Shown: piece after piece, positions 30,561 to 40,573 of the stretch
Layout: every line of letters begins with the position of its first letter
How positions within the stretch are numbered: position 1 is the stretch's first letter
Assembly: GCF_900114285.1 (NCBI RefSeq)
Contig: NZ_FOSN01000001.1
Span: 248,001 to 312,000 of the forward strand
DNA from: Methylocapsa palsarum
GTDB lineage: Bacteria; Pseudomonadota; Alphaproteobacteria; Rhizobiales; Beijerinckiaceae
Direction of reading: 5' to 3'
Length of the DNA: 64,000 nt
Translations under genes and position numbers: made by a program
The notes under the pieces: model-generated
Databases searched by the model: none
The model's input: the letters and a program-made list of their open reading frames with translations, nothing else
What the model was told of the DNA's origin: nothing

Positions 30561-31390
30561 CTTTGCGCAGGCCTCGCCTTTTCGTTGATTGACTGCGATT
30601 GATCGACTCGCAGCCGCGGTCGAGGGGCCGCACAGCCAATATCCATCTGACTCAAAGGCTTGCGGGCAAAGACGCCGGCCGCCGTCGCCGAGCCCCGAAA
30701 GCGCCGATTTCGAGCCTGGTTTTATCAATAATTTTACCCGCTATTTTCTTTCCGTCGTGCTGTCCGTCAACAGGCCTAGCTCATGCTGACGTCCGTGAAA
30801 TCAGGTGGTTATCGGTCAAACATCAGACCGGTTCGCAGTCGTGGCCTCGGCCGGTCCAACAAGATTCTTTTTTTGGCCACGAGCGCCTTGCGGAGCCTTC
30901 GGCCTATGTTACAGTCTTATGGCGATGGGCCGCGCATGCTAGTAGCTTCGGGCGATTTCCCACGTGTTTTCCTGTTTACTCATACGTATGGTGCGTAACG
31001 GCGCGATAGGATTATGTCTAAAATCTGTTTATACGCCGCACGGCGGGGTGGTTATTTTTTGAATACTATCGCGTGACTTATCTCAAAGGGCTTGCTAGAA
31101 GAAAAAACGTATTTTCAATGTCATTTTTGGCGCTAATTACTCGATCCTATAAGGGTCGGGCTCTTTTGCGTGTATAGGGGGGTGTCGTGATGGATCAATT
31201 ATCTGGATCTCTTTGCTTTCGCTTGAGCCGTCCGGCGCGTTTCCACACGACAATCCTCCGGGAAAATAGTAGCGACCCGCGTCGACGCCGCTCTCGGCGT
31301 TAGCTCCCTTCAATTCGTCAATTCGAATGATTGCTCGCCGTCCGGCTTCATCCGGACGTCCTCGCTATATCTCAATTGCAGAAGAAAAAA
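30561..31390. other. AT-rich dnaA upstream region; possible origin-like segment
   Basis: No convincing gene in 830 bp. The segment 30990-31145 is markedly AT-rich against its neighbours. Several partial DnaA-box-like TTATC words occur (TTATCAATA 30722, TTATCGGTC 30809, TTATCTCAA 31079, TTATCTGGA 31199) plus TTTCCACAC near 31240, but none is a perfect TTATCCACA. This must hold the dnaA promoter and could be part of an origin. In Rhizobiales the origin is often elsewhere, so I keep the claim weak. A 136-codon frame at 30599-31009 has no protein-like features. Confidence 0.35.
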
Positions 31391-32941
31391 ATGCTTCAAC
31401 CCGGATCTCAAATGAATTCGCGCCCCGCCGGCGCTGGAGTTGGCGCCCCTGTGAATGACGACGTAAAAGCCGAGGGAAATCAGGAAGCATGGACGCGTAT
31501 CTGCCGGCGCCTGCGCTCCGAACTCGGCGAAGATGTTTTTTCCTCCTGGTTCGGGCGGCTTGAACTCGACGGAATAGCGGACGGCAGCGCCGTCCTGTCC
31601 GTCCCCACAAAATTTCTGAAGAGCTGGATCGAATCGCATTATTGCGAGAAGATCTGGCCGCTTTTCGAAAGTGAATTGCCGGAGGTCAAGCGGGTCTCGA
31701 TCAGGGTCCGCTCGTCAAGGCGGCCGTCCTTTGAACCGTCCGCGCTCGCAGGCGGGCCGCCCGGCGCGCGCGGCGCTGTTGTTGAAACATCTTTCGCGCC
31801 ATCTGTGCAAAAAATTCGTCCAGACCCCAAAATCCAGGAGTCGGAAAAAGTTTTACAGAACAGCGTTAAGCGTCAGATTGATTTCGATGGCGATTTCGTC
31901 AACGGCTCGCCGCTCGACCGGCGGCTGAATTTTTCGAGTTTTCTCGTCGGACGCTCCAACCAGCTTGCTCACGCCGCCGCGCAGAAAGTCGCGTCGGCGA
32001 GCGCCGATGAACCGCTTCTCTACAATCCGCTCTATCTCCACGCCACGGTGGGCTTGGGAAAAACCCATCTTCTTCATGCGGTCGCGCATGCCGCGACGGC
32101 GGTCACCCGAAGGGTGATCTACCTGACCGCCGAACGGTTCATGTATGGTTTTGTTTCAGCCCTCAAGGCGCAAACCGCGATTGCGTTCAAGGAAAAGCTG
32201 CGCAGCATCGATGTCCTCGTCATCGACGACGTGCAGTTTCTCCAGGGCAAGTCCATTCAACAGGAGTTCTGCCATACGCTGAACGCGTTGATCGACGCGC
32301 GCCGGCAAATCGTGATCGCCGCGGACCGTCCGCCGGGGGATCTTGAAAGTCTCGACGAACGCGTCCGCTCCCGCCTCGCCGGCGGCCTCTGCGTCGAAAT
32401 GGGAGGACTCGACGAGTCCCTCCGCATCAAGATCCTCGAAGCGCGCATCGCCGCCGCGAAGCAGATGCATCCGAATTTCGAGGTTCCGGCGTCGGTCATC
32501 GGTTATGTCGCGAGCGCCATTCAAACCAACGGCCGCGATCTCGACGGCGCCGTCAACCGCCTGCTCGCGCATGCGTCTCTGAACGGGGCTCCGATCGGAC
32601 TGGAAACGGCAGAACTGGCGATCCGGGATCTCGTGCGCACGCACGAGCCGAAACGGATCAAGATCGAGGATATTCAGAAACTGGTCGCCAGCCATTTCAA
32701 TGTCAGCCGGGCGGATATCCTTTCGGCGCGCCGCACCGCGAATGTCGTGCGCCCTCGCCAGATCGCCATGTATCTGTCCAAGATGCTGACGCTGCGGTCG
32801 CTGCCTGAAATCGGCCGGCGGTTCGGCGGACGCGACCATACGACCGTGCTTCACGCCGTCCGCAAGATCGAGACGCTCGCCACCGCCGACGGATCCCTGT
32901 CGGAAGAGCTGGAGCTTCTGAAGCGGATGCTGATGGAATGA
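31391..32941 (+). CDS. dnaA: Chromosomal replication initiator protein DnaA
   Basis: A 516-residue AAA+ initiator. Domain I includes [21 protein letters not shown]; a disordered linker is followed by the ATPase with Walker [12 protein letters not shown] and Walker [15 protein letters not shown], and sensor II near VRSRLAGGL. Domain IV carries the DnaA signature [17 protein letters not shown] choose ATG 31391 (MLQPGSQ) with AGAAGAAA upstream; the frame reaches back to a TTG at 31331 and ATG 31412 is also possible. It lies downstream of rpsT and an AT-rich spacer and ends 78 bp from a convergent gene. Confidence 0.97.
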   Translation: MLQPGSQMNSRPAGAGVGAPVNDDVKAEGNQEAWTRICRRLRSELGEDVFSSWFGRLELDGIADGSAVLSVPTKFLKSWIESHYCEKIWPLFESELPEVKRVSIRVRSSRRPSFEPSALAGGPPGARGAVVETSFAPSVQKIRPDPKIQESEKVLQNSVKRQIDFDGDFVNGSPLDRRLNFSSFLVGRSNQLAHAAAQKVASASADEPLLYNPLYLHATVGLGKTHLLHAVAHAATAVTRRVIYLTAERFMYGFVSALKAQTAIAFKEKLRSIDVLVIDDVQFLQGKSIQQEFCHTLNALIDARRQIVIAADRPPGDLESLDERVRSRLAGGLCVEMGGLDESLRIKILEARIAAAKQMHPNFEVPASVIGYVASAIQTNGRDLDGAVNRLLAHASLNGAPIGLETAELAIRDLVRTHEPKRIKIEDIQKLVASHFNVSRADILSARRTANVVRPRQIAMYLSKMLTLRSLPEIGRRFGGRDHTTVLHAVRKIETLATADGSLSEELELLKRMLME

Positions 32942-33019
32942 GGCAGGGGCGCGGAAGGGGGCCGCGCCTTTGATCGAGACGACGGGTCTCCCCGCCGCTC
33001 TCGCTGAGAGGACCGCCGA

Positions 33020-34282
33020 TTACATCGCCGAGGCGACGCCCGCGAAGGAATGCGGCGCGGGAGAGATCGGCGTTCCCGAACCATTATTGATCTGAAGCAC
33101 CGCGAGCCCCCGCTCGTTCAGGCCGTCGGCCCGGAAGCGGAACACGCCGTCCGCGCCGTTGAATCCCGAACGATTGGTCAGGACGTTTTCCGCGTAGCGC
33201 TGCGAGCCCTGGGTATGCGCAAGAGCGGCCGCGAGCGACACCGCGTCATAGCTAAGCGTCGAAATCCGTGTCGGATCGCTTCCAAACTTGGCTCTGTATC
33301 GCCCGGCGAAAGCGTTGAAGCCTCCGTTTTCCGGCGCGGCGAACCAGGCGCCCTGCAGCGCCGGCAGTTTCAGGACGCGGGCGTCGTTCCAGAGCCCGGT
33401 GCCGAGGATTTGAACTTTCTTCCCGGAGACGCCGGCGTCCGTCAAGGCCTGCGACACATTCGACATCGCATCGGCCTGATCGGGGATGAACAGAGCGTCG
33501 ATCTGATCGCCGAGCGCGGCGACCTTCTGCGCCGCGGCTGGGGCGTTTTGCGGCTGGAAATGCTCGATCGACATGACCCGCACATTATTGCGGGCGGCGG
33601 CTTGCTGGAACGCGGCTTCCGCCACGCGGCCGTAATCATTGTCCGGGATCAAGGCGGCGAAGGACTTCTTGCCGGTTGAGGCGGCGTAATCGACGATCCG
33701 GTCCACGTAGTTTTCGATCAGAAACGAAAGCAGATAGACGCCCTGGCCCGCGGCGGACACATCCGTCGAGAATGCGATGACCGGCTTGCCTGCTGCGCGC
33801 GCGACGCGGCCGACTTCGCGGACGTCGGGCGCGAACAACGGGCCGATGATCAGGTCGGCCCCGTCCGAAACCGCGGCCTGCGCCGCCGCGCGGGCGCCGT
33901 CCGGCGTCGAGCGGTCGTCCTTGACCAGCAGGGTGAGATCGTTCGCGCCGGCCTCGTTGACCGCGAGTTCGGCGGCGTTGCGCAGCGCCACGCCGACGAC
34001 GCTCGGGCCGGACGCCTGGGTCAACGGCAGGATCAGCGCCACCTTGACCGGGCCGGAGCCGATCTGCTCGCCTGCGGAAGCCGGGGCGGGCTCCGCGGAC
34101 TTCGGTCCTGGCGGCAGCTCGCCCGGGCCGCCGGGCCCGAACGGGCCCTTCACCGATCCGCACGAGGCAAGCGTCAGGGCGAGCGTCAGGGCGAGAACCG
34201 CGCCGCCCAGCGCGCCAAGGCGACGGTTGGCGAACGCGCCGCGATCAGCCGTCCGGCCGCCCTTGCGCAGGAAAAATTTCAT
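33020..34282 (-). CDS. LpoA-like penicillin-binding protein activator (periplasmic-binding-fold lipoprotein)
   Basis: A 420-residue lipoprotein. ATG 34282 opens a basic N-region and hydrophobic segment ending ALTLALTLASC (lipobox; the LAL/LAL repeat is a 12-bp duplication at 34170-34193). The remainder is a type I periplasmic-binding fold: VKVALILPLTQASGPSVVG, DLIIGPLFAPDVREVGRVA, AALIPDNDYGRVAEAAFQQAA and a C-terminal half with ILGTGLWNDARVL. It is divergent from rsmI, the same neighbourhood as LpoA (YraM) with RsmI and YraN in other proteobacteria, so it probably activates a peptidoglycan synthase. Direct ligand transport is the alternative. The open frame continues upstream to 34426 but lacks a plausible signal. 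Confidence 0.8.
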   Translation of the reverse strand: MKFFLRKGGRTADRGAFANRRLGALGGAVLALTLALTLASCGSVKGPFGPGGPGELPPGPKSAEPAPASAGEQIGSGPVKVALILPLTQASGPSVVGVALRNAAELAVNEAGANDLTLLVKDDRSTPDGARAAAQAAVSDGADLIIGPLFAPDVREVGRVARAAGKPVIAFSTDVSAAGQGVYLLSFLIENYVDRIVDYAASTGKKSFAALIPDNDYGRVAEAAFQQAAARNNVRVMSIEHFQPQNAPAAAQKVAALGDQIDALFIPDQADAMSNVSQALTDAGVSGKKVQILGTGLWNDARVLKLPALQGAWFAAPENGGFNAFAGRYRAKFGSDPTRISTLSYDAVSLAAALAHTQGSQRYAENVLTNRSGFNGADGVFRFRADGLNERGLAVLQINNGSGTPISPAPHSFAGVASAM

Positions 34283-34529
34283 TCGGGCGCACCTTTCGCT
34301 GCTTCGAGCCGCGCGCAGCCGCGCGGCAAGCTGATCCGTGTTACCATGAGCATCATCATCTGTTTCAGTCATAAAAATTGAGTTGCGGCAAACGGAAACC
34401 TGATTCGAGGGGCCAGATGTTGCCAAAAGGGCCGTTTTGTTCTATAAAGCGGACGGTCGGATGTTATAAAGAACTATCGCCCCACTCCCGCGCAATTGCA
34501 GGTGTGGCGGGCCGCCGCTGGGGGATGCA

Positions 34530-35495
34530 ATGAGCGCGAGTTCAGCACATAGACGCGATCGCGGCGTTGACGCGCCGGCGGCCGCCGCCGAGCGTTCCGC
34601 GCCCGGCGGGTTCACCGCTTTCGGGCTTCGGGCCGAAGCGGAGCCGATCCGCAAGGGCCTCCACGTCGTTGCGACGCCGATCGGCAATCTGGGCGATATT
34701 TCTTTTCGCGCCCTCGCGACGCTCGCCTCCGCCGACGCGGTCATCGCCGAGGATACGAGAGTCACGAAGACGCTTCTGGCCCATTACGGCATCGCGACCC
34801 CGCTCGTCGCTTATCATGAACATAACGCGGCGGTGATGCGTCCTCATCTTCTGGCCCGGCTCGCCGGCGGCGCCGCGCTGGCGCTGGTTTCTGACGCAGG
34901 AACGCCGCTCATCTCCGATCCCGGGTTCAAACTGGTCGCCGAGGCCTTGGCGCTGGGGATCGAGGTTGTTTCGGTTCCGGGCGCTTCCGCCGTTCTCGCC
35001 GCGCTCGTCGTCGCGGGCCTGCCGACGGACCGGTTTTTCTTTGAAGGGTTTCTGCCGCCGAAAAGCGGCCCCCGGCGTCAGCGCATCGCGGAGCTTGCGC
35101 CCATTCCCGGCACGCTCGTGTTTTTCGAGTCGCCGCGCCGTCTCGCCGAGATGCTGACCGATCTCGCCGCCGTTCTGGGATCCCGCGACGCGGCCATCGC
35201 GCGCGAGCTGACGAAACATTTCGAGACGGTGCGTCGCGGAAGTCTTACCGATCTGGCCGCCGCCTTGACGGAGGAGCCCCCGCCGAAAGGCGAAATCGTG
35301 GTTCTTGTCGGGCCGCCCGGCGCGGAAGGACCGACCGAAACCCAGGACCAGGTCGACCTGAAACTCGGCAAGGCGCTTGAGACGCTCTCGGTCAAGGACG
35401 CCGCCGCCGTGGTGTCCGCCGAGACCGGTCAGCCGCGACGCAAGGTTTATGCGCGCGCAATCGAACTCTCCGCGCTCTCCGCGCGCGGGCGTTGA
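34530..35495 (+). CDS. rsmI: 16S rRNA (cytidine(1402)-2'-O)-methyltransferase
   Basis: A 321-residue SAM-dependent enzyme of the tetrapyrrole-methylase fold. After a 45-residue variable leader come LHVVATPIGNLGDISFRALATLASADAVIAEDTRVTKTLL (in part), the GTPLISDPGF motif and VVSVPGASAVLAALVVAGLP, then FFEGFLPPKSG, all characteristic of RsmI. It is divergent from the LpoA-like gene and overlaps or abuts yraN, which is the typical arrangement. Confidence 0.95.
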   Translation: MSASSAHRRDRGVDAPAAAAERSAPGGFTAFGLRAEAEPIRKGLHVVATPIGNLGDISFRALATLASADAVIAEDTRVTKTLLAHYGIATPLVAYHEHNAAVMRPHLLARLAGGAALALVSDAGTPLISDPGFKLVAEALALGIEVVSVPGASAVLAALVVAGLPTDRFFFEGFLPPKSGPRRQRIAELAPIPGTLVFFESPRRLAEMLTDLAAVLGSRDAAIARELTKHFETVRRGSLTDLAAALTEEPPPKGEIVVLVGPPGAEGPTETQDQVDLKLGKALETLSVKDAAAVVSAETGQPRRKVYARAIELSALSARGR

Positions 35496-35497
35496 AC

Positions 35498-35917
35498 GTG
35501 CGGCGTAAACCCTGGCTGGAGTCCGATCTGAAATCGCCCCGATCGGCTCCGCCTCGGGACCGGCGCAAAGCCCATCTGCGCGGGCTCGTCGCGGAAAGGC
35601 TCGCCGTCGCGGCGTTGCGGCTCAAGGGCTACCGTATCCTCGCCAGCCGCTACGCGATCCGCGGCGGCGAGATCGACATTGTGGCGCGGCGGGGGGACAC
35701 GATTGCGTTCGTCGAGGTGAAGACGCGGTCCACCCTCGACGAAGCGAGAACGGCGATCGGCGCGCTCAAGCGCCGCCGGATGTCCCGGGCGGCGCGGATC
35801 TGGCTGGCGTCCCATCCGTGGGCGGCGCCTCTGACGTTTCGCGGCGATGCGATCTACCTCGCTCCGTGGACCTGGCCGCGTCACGAGATTTCGGCGGTCG
35901 AACTGGATCTTGGCTGA
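35498..35917 (+). CDS. UPF0102 (YraN) family protein, predicted endonuclease fold
   Basis: A roughly 139-residue protein. It has GLVAERLAVAALRLKGYRIL, RGGEIDIVARRGDTIAFVEVKTR with the PD-(D/E)XK-like E-x-D...E-x-K residues, and a basic helix region KRRRMSRAARIWL. The substrate is unknown; the fold suggests a nuclease. GTG 35498 is 2 bp after the rsmI stop; a TTG at 35492 overlapping that stop is an alternative, and both imply coupling to rsmI. Confidence 0.88.
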   Translation: MRRKPWLESDLKSPRSAPPRDRRKAHLRGLVAERLAVAALRLKGYRILASRYAIRGGEIDIVARRGDTIAFVEVKTRSTLDEARTAIGALKRRRMSRAARIWLASHPWAAPLTFRGDAIYLAPWTWPRHEISAVELDLG

Positions 35918-35959
35918 GCCTTGAATTTAGCGCCCAACGGATAAGGTTACAGTAAGTTC

Positions 35960-37042
35960 ATGATAGGGTCGCCGCCGATATGTTTTAATGCGCGCACGGC
36001 GATTCGGCCGGAGCCTTCGCCCGCTTCAGGCGTGGAGCGCAAGACGGATATGTTGCGGGAAAGACAGCTTTCGGCGCGCATCGCCCCGACCCCCCCGGTC
36101 CAGATCGGGCGCCCGGTGGCGGCCGACCTCATCGCCGTTCTGGCCGCCGTGACCTCGGGCGATCCAAGGGTGCTGACGATTCAGGATCAGCGCGCGCTGC
36201 CGTCCGGGCCGTTTGAACTCGCGCACCGCTCGATGCAATCGGGGCTTCGGGCCTGGGTCGAACGGCAGACCCGGCTGCCGCTCGGCTATGTCGAACAGCT
36301 TTATACGTTCGCCGACAAGGACCGCGGCGGCGGTGAGCAGCGGGTCATCTCGATCAGTTATCTCGGCCTGACCCGCGAACAGCCGGCTTCCGGCGAATTC
36401 GAAGCGAGCTGGCGGAGCTGGTACGCCTATTTTCCCTGGGAGGATCATCGCGTTGGACCGCCGCCGGTGATCGAGGATGTGCTTCTGCCGCGCCTCAGGG
36501 CCTGGGCGGAGGATTCCTTCAGCGCGCGGATTGCGCATGACCGCTGGCAGAGAGCGGCCAGCACCTTCGGATTTGACCGCGCCTGGAACGAAGAACTCGT
36601 CCTGCAGCGCTACGAGCTTCTCTACGAGGCCGGGCTCATCCCCGAGGCGGAGAGGGACGACGCTGGCGATGCGCCGCGCGACCCCGCCGCAATCGATGCG
36701 GTCTCCGGCATGGGCCGCGCCATGATCCTCGACCACCGGCGGATTCTGGCGACCGGAATCGCCCGGCTGCGCGCCAAGATCAAATATCACCCGGTGGTGT
36801 TCGAATTGATGCCCGAGACGTTCACGCTGTTGCAGCTCCAGCGCTGCGTGGAGGCGTTGGCGGGACGGCTCGTCCACAAGCAGAATTTCCGCCGCCTGAT
36901 CGAGCAGCAGGAACTCGTGGAGGAAACCGGCGAAACGAGCCAGGACACGGGGGGGCGCCCGGCCAAACTCTTCCGCTTCCGCCGCGAGGTTCTGGCGGAG
37001 CGGGCCATTTTCGGAACGAAGCTCCCGATCTCGCGGGCTTGA
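35960..37042 (+). CDS. nadQ: NadQ-type transcriptional regulator of NAD biosynthesis (Nudix-like)
   Basis: A 360-residue protein with an N-terminal Nudix-homologous domain that lacks the catalytic Nudix box (LTIQDQRALPSGPFELAHR, GLRAWVERQTRLPLGYVEQLYTFAD) and a C-terminal winged-helix region (YHPVVFELMPETFTLLQLQRC, LVHKQNFRRLIEQQELVEETG). This is the architecture of NadQ, the alphaproteobacterial repressor of nadABC. It directly precedes nadA. The intergenic region of 58 bp contains a large dyad that is a good operator candidate. The start could be ATG 35960 or ATG 36050; the first 30 residues are not conserved-looking. Confidence 0.88.
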   Translation: MIGSPPICFNARTAIRPEPSPASGVERKTDMLRERQLSARIAPTPPVQIGRPVAADLIAVLAAVTSGDPRVLTIQDQRALPSGPFELAHRSMQSGLRAWVERQTRLPLGYVEQLYTFADKDRGGGEQRVISISYLGLTREQPASGEFEASWRSWYAYFPWEDHRVGPPPVIEDVLLPRLRAWAEDSFSARIAHDRWQRAASTFGFDRAWNEELVLQRYELLYEAGLIPEAERDDAGDAPRDPAAIDAVSGMGRAMILDHRRILATGIARLRAKIKYHPVVFELMPETFTLLQLQRCVEALAGRLVHKQNFRRLIEQQELVEETGETSQDTGGRPAKLFRFRREVLAERAIFGTKLPISRA

Positions 37043-37047
37043 CAAAT

Positions 37048-37098
37048 CTTATACTCATCCCCAGCATATACCCGTGTAATGCTCGTTTGGAGTATAAG
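37048..37098 (+). promoter_or_regulatory. Concentric dyad upstream of nadA, candidate NadQ operator
   Basis: CTTATACTC (37048-37056) and GAGTATAAG (37090-37098) form a 9-bp perfect inverted repeat with 42 bp between centres. Inside it AGCAT (37063-37067) and ATGCT (37079-37083) share the same axis at 37073. A TTGACA (37039-37044) just upstream could be the -35 of the nadA promoter, overlapped by the dyad. The right arm touches the nadA start (ATG 37101), and GGAG at 37089-37092 is its ribosome-binding site, so repressor binding could block both promoter and downstream region. Confidence 0.7.
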
Positions 37099-37100
37099 TG

Positions 37101-38135
37101 ATGGCGTCCCCTCGCGAAATGCTGCGCTCTCCTCAATCTGTCCCGTCGGCGATCCGGTCCGTCCCGGCCGCCCTCTACGAGGACAATCTCTACGCGAAGG
37201 TGCGGCACGCCGTCCCGGCGATCGAATGGCCGGTCTATGCGCAGGACATCGACGCCATCATGACCCTGAAGCGGACCAGGAACGCGGTCATTCTGGCGCA
37301 TAATTACCAGACGCCCGAAATTTTTCACTGCGTCGCCGATATCGTCGGCGACAGCCTGGCGCTGGCGCGCGAAGCGATGAACGTGGACGCCGACGTGATC
37401 GTCTTGGCGGGCGTTCATTTCATGGCTGAGACGGCGAAATTGCTCAACCCTGAAAAGACGGTGCTGATCCCTGACACGGGCGCCGGCTGTTCGCTCGCCG
37501 AGTCCATCACGCCCGAGGATGTGCGGCTGTTGCGGCGGTCCTATCCGGGCGTTCCGGTCGTCACCTATGTCAACACCTCGGCGGCCGTGAAGGCCGAATC
37601 CGATGTCTGCTGCACCTCCGGCAACGCCAAGGAGGTGATCGAATCGCTTGGGGTCGACCGGGTGATCATGCTCCCGGATGAATATCTCGCCCGAAACGTC
37701 GCGGCGCAGACCCATGTGAAGGTCATCGCCTGGACCGGCCATTGCGAAGTCCATGAATTGTTCAACGCCGCCGACGTGCGCCAATTGCGCGAGGATTACC
37801 CCGGCGTCGTCGTCCTGGCTCATCCCGAATGCCCGCCGGAAGTCGTGGCGGAGGCGGATTTCTCCGGCTCCACAGCGGCGATGCAGGCCTATGTCGGGCG
37901 CAACCGCCCGCCGCGGGTGGTGCTTCTGACCGAATGTTCGATGAGCGATAACGTCGCGGTTCAGCATCCCGAGCTTGAGTTCATCCGCCCCTGCAATCTC
38001 TGCCCGCACATGAAGAAAATCACGTTGCGCAACATCAGGAGCGCCCTGGAAGGCATGCGGCACGAGGTGACGATCGATCCGCTGGTCGCGGAGCGCGCGC
38101 GGCGAGCGGTCGAACGCATGCTGGCCGTCCGCTGA
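37101..38135 (+). CDS. nadA: Quinolinate synthase A
   Basis: A 344-residue [4Fe-4S] enzyme that condenses iminoaspartate and dihydroxyacetone phosphate to quinolinate. [50 protein letters not shown] and [15 protein letters not shown] contain the conserved cluster-ligand cysteines and substrate contacts. ATG 37101 is preceded by GGAG; a GTG immediately upstream is less likely. It opens the nadA-nadB-nadC operon. Confidence 0.97.
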   Translation: MASPREMLRSPQSVPSAIRSVPAALYEDNLYAKVRHAVPAIEWPVYAQDIDAIMTLKRTRNAVILAHNYQTPEIFHCVADIVGDSLALAREAMNVDADVIVLAGVHFMAETAKLLNPEKTVLIPDTGAGCSLAESITPEDVRLLRRSYPGVPVVTYVNTSAAVKAESDVCCTSGNAKEVIESLGVDRVIMLPDEYLARNVAAQTHVKVIAWTGHCEVHELFNAADVRQLREDYPGVVVLAHPECPPEVVAEADFSGSTAAMQAYVGRNRPPRVVLLTECSMSDNVAVQHPELEFIRPCNLCPHMKKITLRNIRSALEGMRHEVTIDPLVAERARRAVERMLAVR

Positions 38136-38149
38136 ACGGCGCAGCGAAA

Positions 38150-39694
38150 ATGACGGAATCCTTCGGCGCGGCGGAAAGCTGCGTCATCATCGGCGGCGGA
38201 CTTGCTGGCCTATCAGCCGCGCTGGCGCTGGCTCCCTCGCCTGTCATTCTCCTCAGCAAGGCCGCGCCCGGCCTCGAATCGTCGAGCTGGCTCGCGCAGG
38301 GCGGGATCGCCGCCGCGATTGGCGCGGACGATGATTTTTCGCTTCATCTTGCCGACACGCTGACGGCCGGCGACGGTCTTTGCGACGAAACCGCGGCGCG
38401 CGCGATCCTCGCCGAGGGTTCCTCGGCGATCGAGGATCTGATCCGTCTTGGCGTCCCCTTCGACCGTGACGGCGAGGGCCGGATTCTGCTCGGCCTCGAA
38501 GCCGCGCATTCCCGCCGCCGGATCGTCCATGCGAGCGGCGATTCGAGCGGGCGCGAAATCATGCGCGCCCTCGCCCGCCGCGTCGGCGAGACGCCGTCGA
38601 TCACTTTTGTCGAAGGGACGGCCTCGCGCCTGATCGTCGAGGACAATCGCGTTTCCGGCGTTCTCGTTTCGACGCGCTCCGGTCCGGCCGTCATCGCCGC
38701 GTCCCGCGTCGTGATCGCCACCGGCGGGATCGGCGGCCTCTACAAATACGGCACCAATCCGGCCGGCTCCTTCGGTCAGGGGCTCGCCCTGGCGGCAAGG
38801 GCTGGGGCCGTGATGGGCGACCTCGAATTCGTGCAGTTCCACCCGACCGCGCTCGATACGGCCTCGTTTCCCTTGAAGCTCATCAGCGAGACGGTGCGCG
38901 GCGAGGGCGCGATCCTCGTCGACGAGGCCGGCGAGCGGTTCATGGCGTGTCAGCCCGGGGCCGAACTCGCGCCGCGCGACGTCGTCTCGCGCGCGGTGTG
39001 GCGCCATATGGCGGCGGGCCATCGCGTCTTTCTGGACGCGCGGAATGTCCCTGGCCTCGATTTCGCCCGGCGCTTTCCGGCGATCACCGGGTTCTGCCAT
39101 GCGGCCGGGATTGATCCGGCGACGCAATTGATCCCGATCCGTCCCGCCGCGCATTATCACATGGGCGGGATTTCGGTCGATCTCAGGGGCCGCTCCTCGG
39201 TCGAGGGACTTTGGGCCTGCGGCGAAGCCGCCTGCACCGGCCTCCACGGCGCGAACCGGCTCGCCAGCAACTCGCTTCTCGAAGCGGCGGTGTGCGGGCG
39301 TCTCGTCGCCACAGACATCGCCGCGACGCCGGTTTCGCGCGCGAAAGGGCCTCGAAACCTCGAAACGGCGTTCGCGCCGCTGGCCGACCAGCTTTTGGAC
39401 CAGGCTCCCGTGCGCGAAATTTTATCCCATGCGGCGGGAGTCCAGCGCGACGGCGAGGGATTGCGCGAAGCCATCCGCGCGCTTTATCCGCTGGCCTCCG
39501 AGCCTTCCTCGTCCAACGGCGCGGCTGTCGCCGGCCTGATGATCGCGGTTTCGGCCTTGCGGCGGCGCGAGAGTCGGGGCGCCCATTCCCGCACCGATTT
39601 TCCGGACAAGGCGCCCTCGCCGCAAAGGACGATGCTGCGCCTCGACGACGCGCTCGCGGACGCCCGCGAGCTTGTTCCGGAAATGGCGGACTAA
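38150..39694 (+). CDS. nadB: L-aspartate oxidase
   Basis: A 514-residue flavoprotein that oxidises aspartate to iminoaspartate. The FAD dinucleotide fold CVIIGGGLAGLSAALAL, SSWLAQGGIAAAIG, the active-site region HYHMGGISVDLRGRSSVEGLWACGEAACTG and LLEAAVCGR are intact. It follows nadA by 14 bp. Length is normal. Confidence 0.97.
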   Translation: MTESFGAAESCVIIGGGLAGLSAALALAPSPVILLSKAAPGLESSSWLAQGGIAAAIGADDDFSLHLADTLTAGDGLCDETAARAILAEGSSAIEDLIRLGVPFDRDGEGRILLGLEAAHSRRRIVHASGDSSGREIMRALARRVGETPSITFVEGTASRLIVEDNRVSGVLVSTRSGPAVIAASRVVIATGGIGGLYKYGTNPAGSFGQGLALAARAGAVMGDLEFVQFHPTALDTASFPLKLISETVRGEGAILVDEAGERFMACQPGAELAPRDVVSRAVWRHMAAGHRVFLDARNVPGLDFARRFPAITGFCHAAGIDPATQLIPIRPAAHYHMGGISVDLRGRSSVEGLWACGEAACTGLHGANRLASNSLLEAAVCGRLVATDIAATPVSRAKGPRNLETAFAPLADQLLDQAPVREILSHAAGVQRDGEGLREAIRALYPLASEPSSSNGAAVAGLMIAVSALRRRESRGAHSRTDFPDKAPSPQRTMLRLDDALADARELVPEMAD

Positions 39695-40573
39695 TTGAAA
39701 ATAAATCTTTCTCCCCTGCCGCGGATCATGCTGGAGCCCCTGGTCCGCGCGGCTCTCCTCGAGGATCTCGGCCGCGCGGGCGATCTCACCACCGACGCCA
39801 TCGTCCCGGCTGAGCTTTGGACGAGAACCGCCCTCGCCGCGCGCCAGTCCGGTATCGTCGCCGGTCAGGATCTGGCCCGTCTCGCCTTCGAGTTGATCGA
39901 TCCGGCGGTGCGCTTCCAGTCGCTGCGGCCGGACGGCGCGGGCGTCAGTCCTGGCGACGTCATTGCACGTGTGACGGGCCCGGCCCGCGCGATCCTGACC
40001 GCCGAGCGGGTCGCGCTGAATTTCCTTGGTCATCTGAGCGGAATCGCCACCGCGACCGCCTCGCTGGTGGAGTCGGTGCGTGGAACGGGGGCTCGGATTG
40101 TCTGCACCCGCAAGACGACTCCCGGCTTGCGCGCGGTGGAGAAATACGCCGTCCGCGCGGGCGGGGGCGCGAACCACAGGTTCGGCCTCGACGACGCTAT
40201 TTTGATCAAGGACAATCATGTGGCGATTGCGGGCGGAGTCCGCGAGGCGTTGCGGCGCGCGCGCGCCGGGGCCGGGCATCTCGTCAAGATCGAACTCGAA
40301 ATCGATACGCTGGAGCAATTGGAGGAGGCGCTGGACGAGGGCGTCGACGCGGTGCTGCTCGACAATATGGACCCGGAGAACCTCATGAAAGCCGTCGCCA
40401 TGACCGCCGGGCGGGCCGTCACGGAAGCTTCAGGCCGGATTACGCCGCTCACCGCTCCCGCCATCGCGGCGAGCGGGGTCGATTTGATTTCCGCGGGCTG
40501 GCTGACTCACAGCGCGGCTGTGCTCGATATAGGGCTTGATTTCGAAGCCCTCGAGAACGAGCCTACGCTCTAG
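39695..40573 (+). CDS. nadC: Nicotinate-nucleotide diphosphorylase (carboxylating)
   Basis: A 292-residue enzyme converting quinolinate and PRPP to nicotinate mononucleotide. [58 protein letters not shown] with its RPRT active-site residues and [14 protein letters not shown] are present. TTG 39695 abuts the nadB stop with GGAAATGGCGG upstream; ATG 39728 would shorten the conserved N-terminus. It ends the operon at a repeat whose CTCTAG includes the stop codon. Confidence 0.96.
   Translation: MKINLSPLPRIMLEPLVRAALLEDLGRAGDLTTDAIVPAELWTRTALAARQSGIVAGQDLARLAFELIDPAVRFQSLRPDGAGVSPGDVIARVTGPARAILTAERVALNFLGHLSGIATATASLVESVRGTGARIVCTRKTTPGLRAVEKYAVRAGGGANHRFGLDDAILIKDNHVAIAGGVREALRRARAGAGHLVKIELEIDTLEQLEEALDEGVDAVLLDNMDPENLMKAVAMTAGRAVTEASGRITPLTAPAIAASGVDLISAGWLTHSAAVLDIGLDFEALENEPTL

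Noticed and set aside
30992-31000. Third GCGTAACG word, considered as another SigF promoter
   Set aside because: No CGAA occurs 15-17 bp downstream, so the match is to the -35 word only and probably chance.
30599-31009. 136-codon frame in the rpsT-dnaA spacer
   Set aside because: No ribosome-binding site of note, no hydrophobic or conserved segments, and it lies in a region of non-coding composition.
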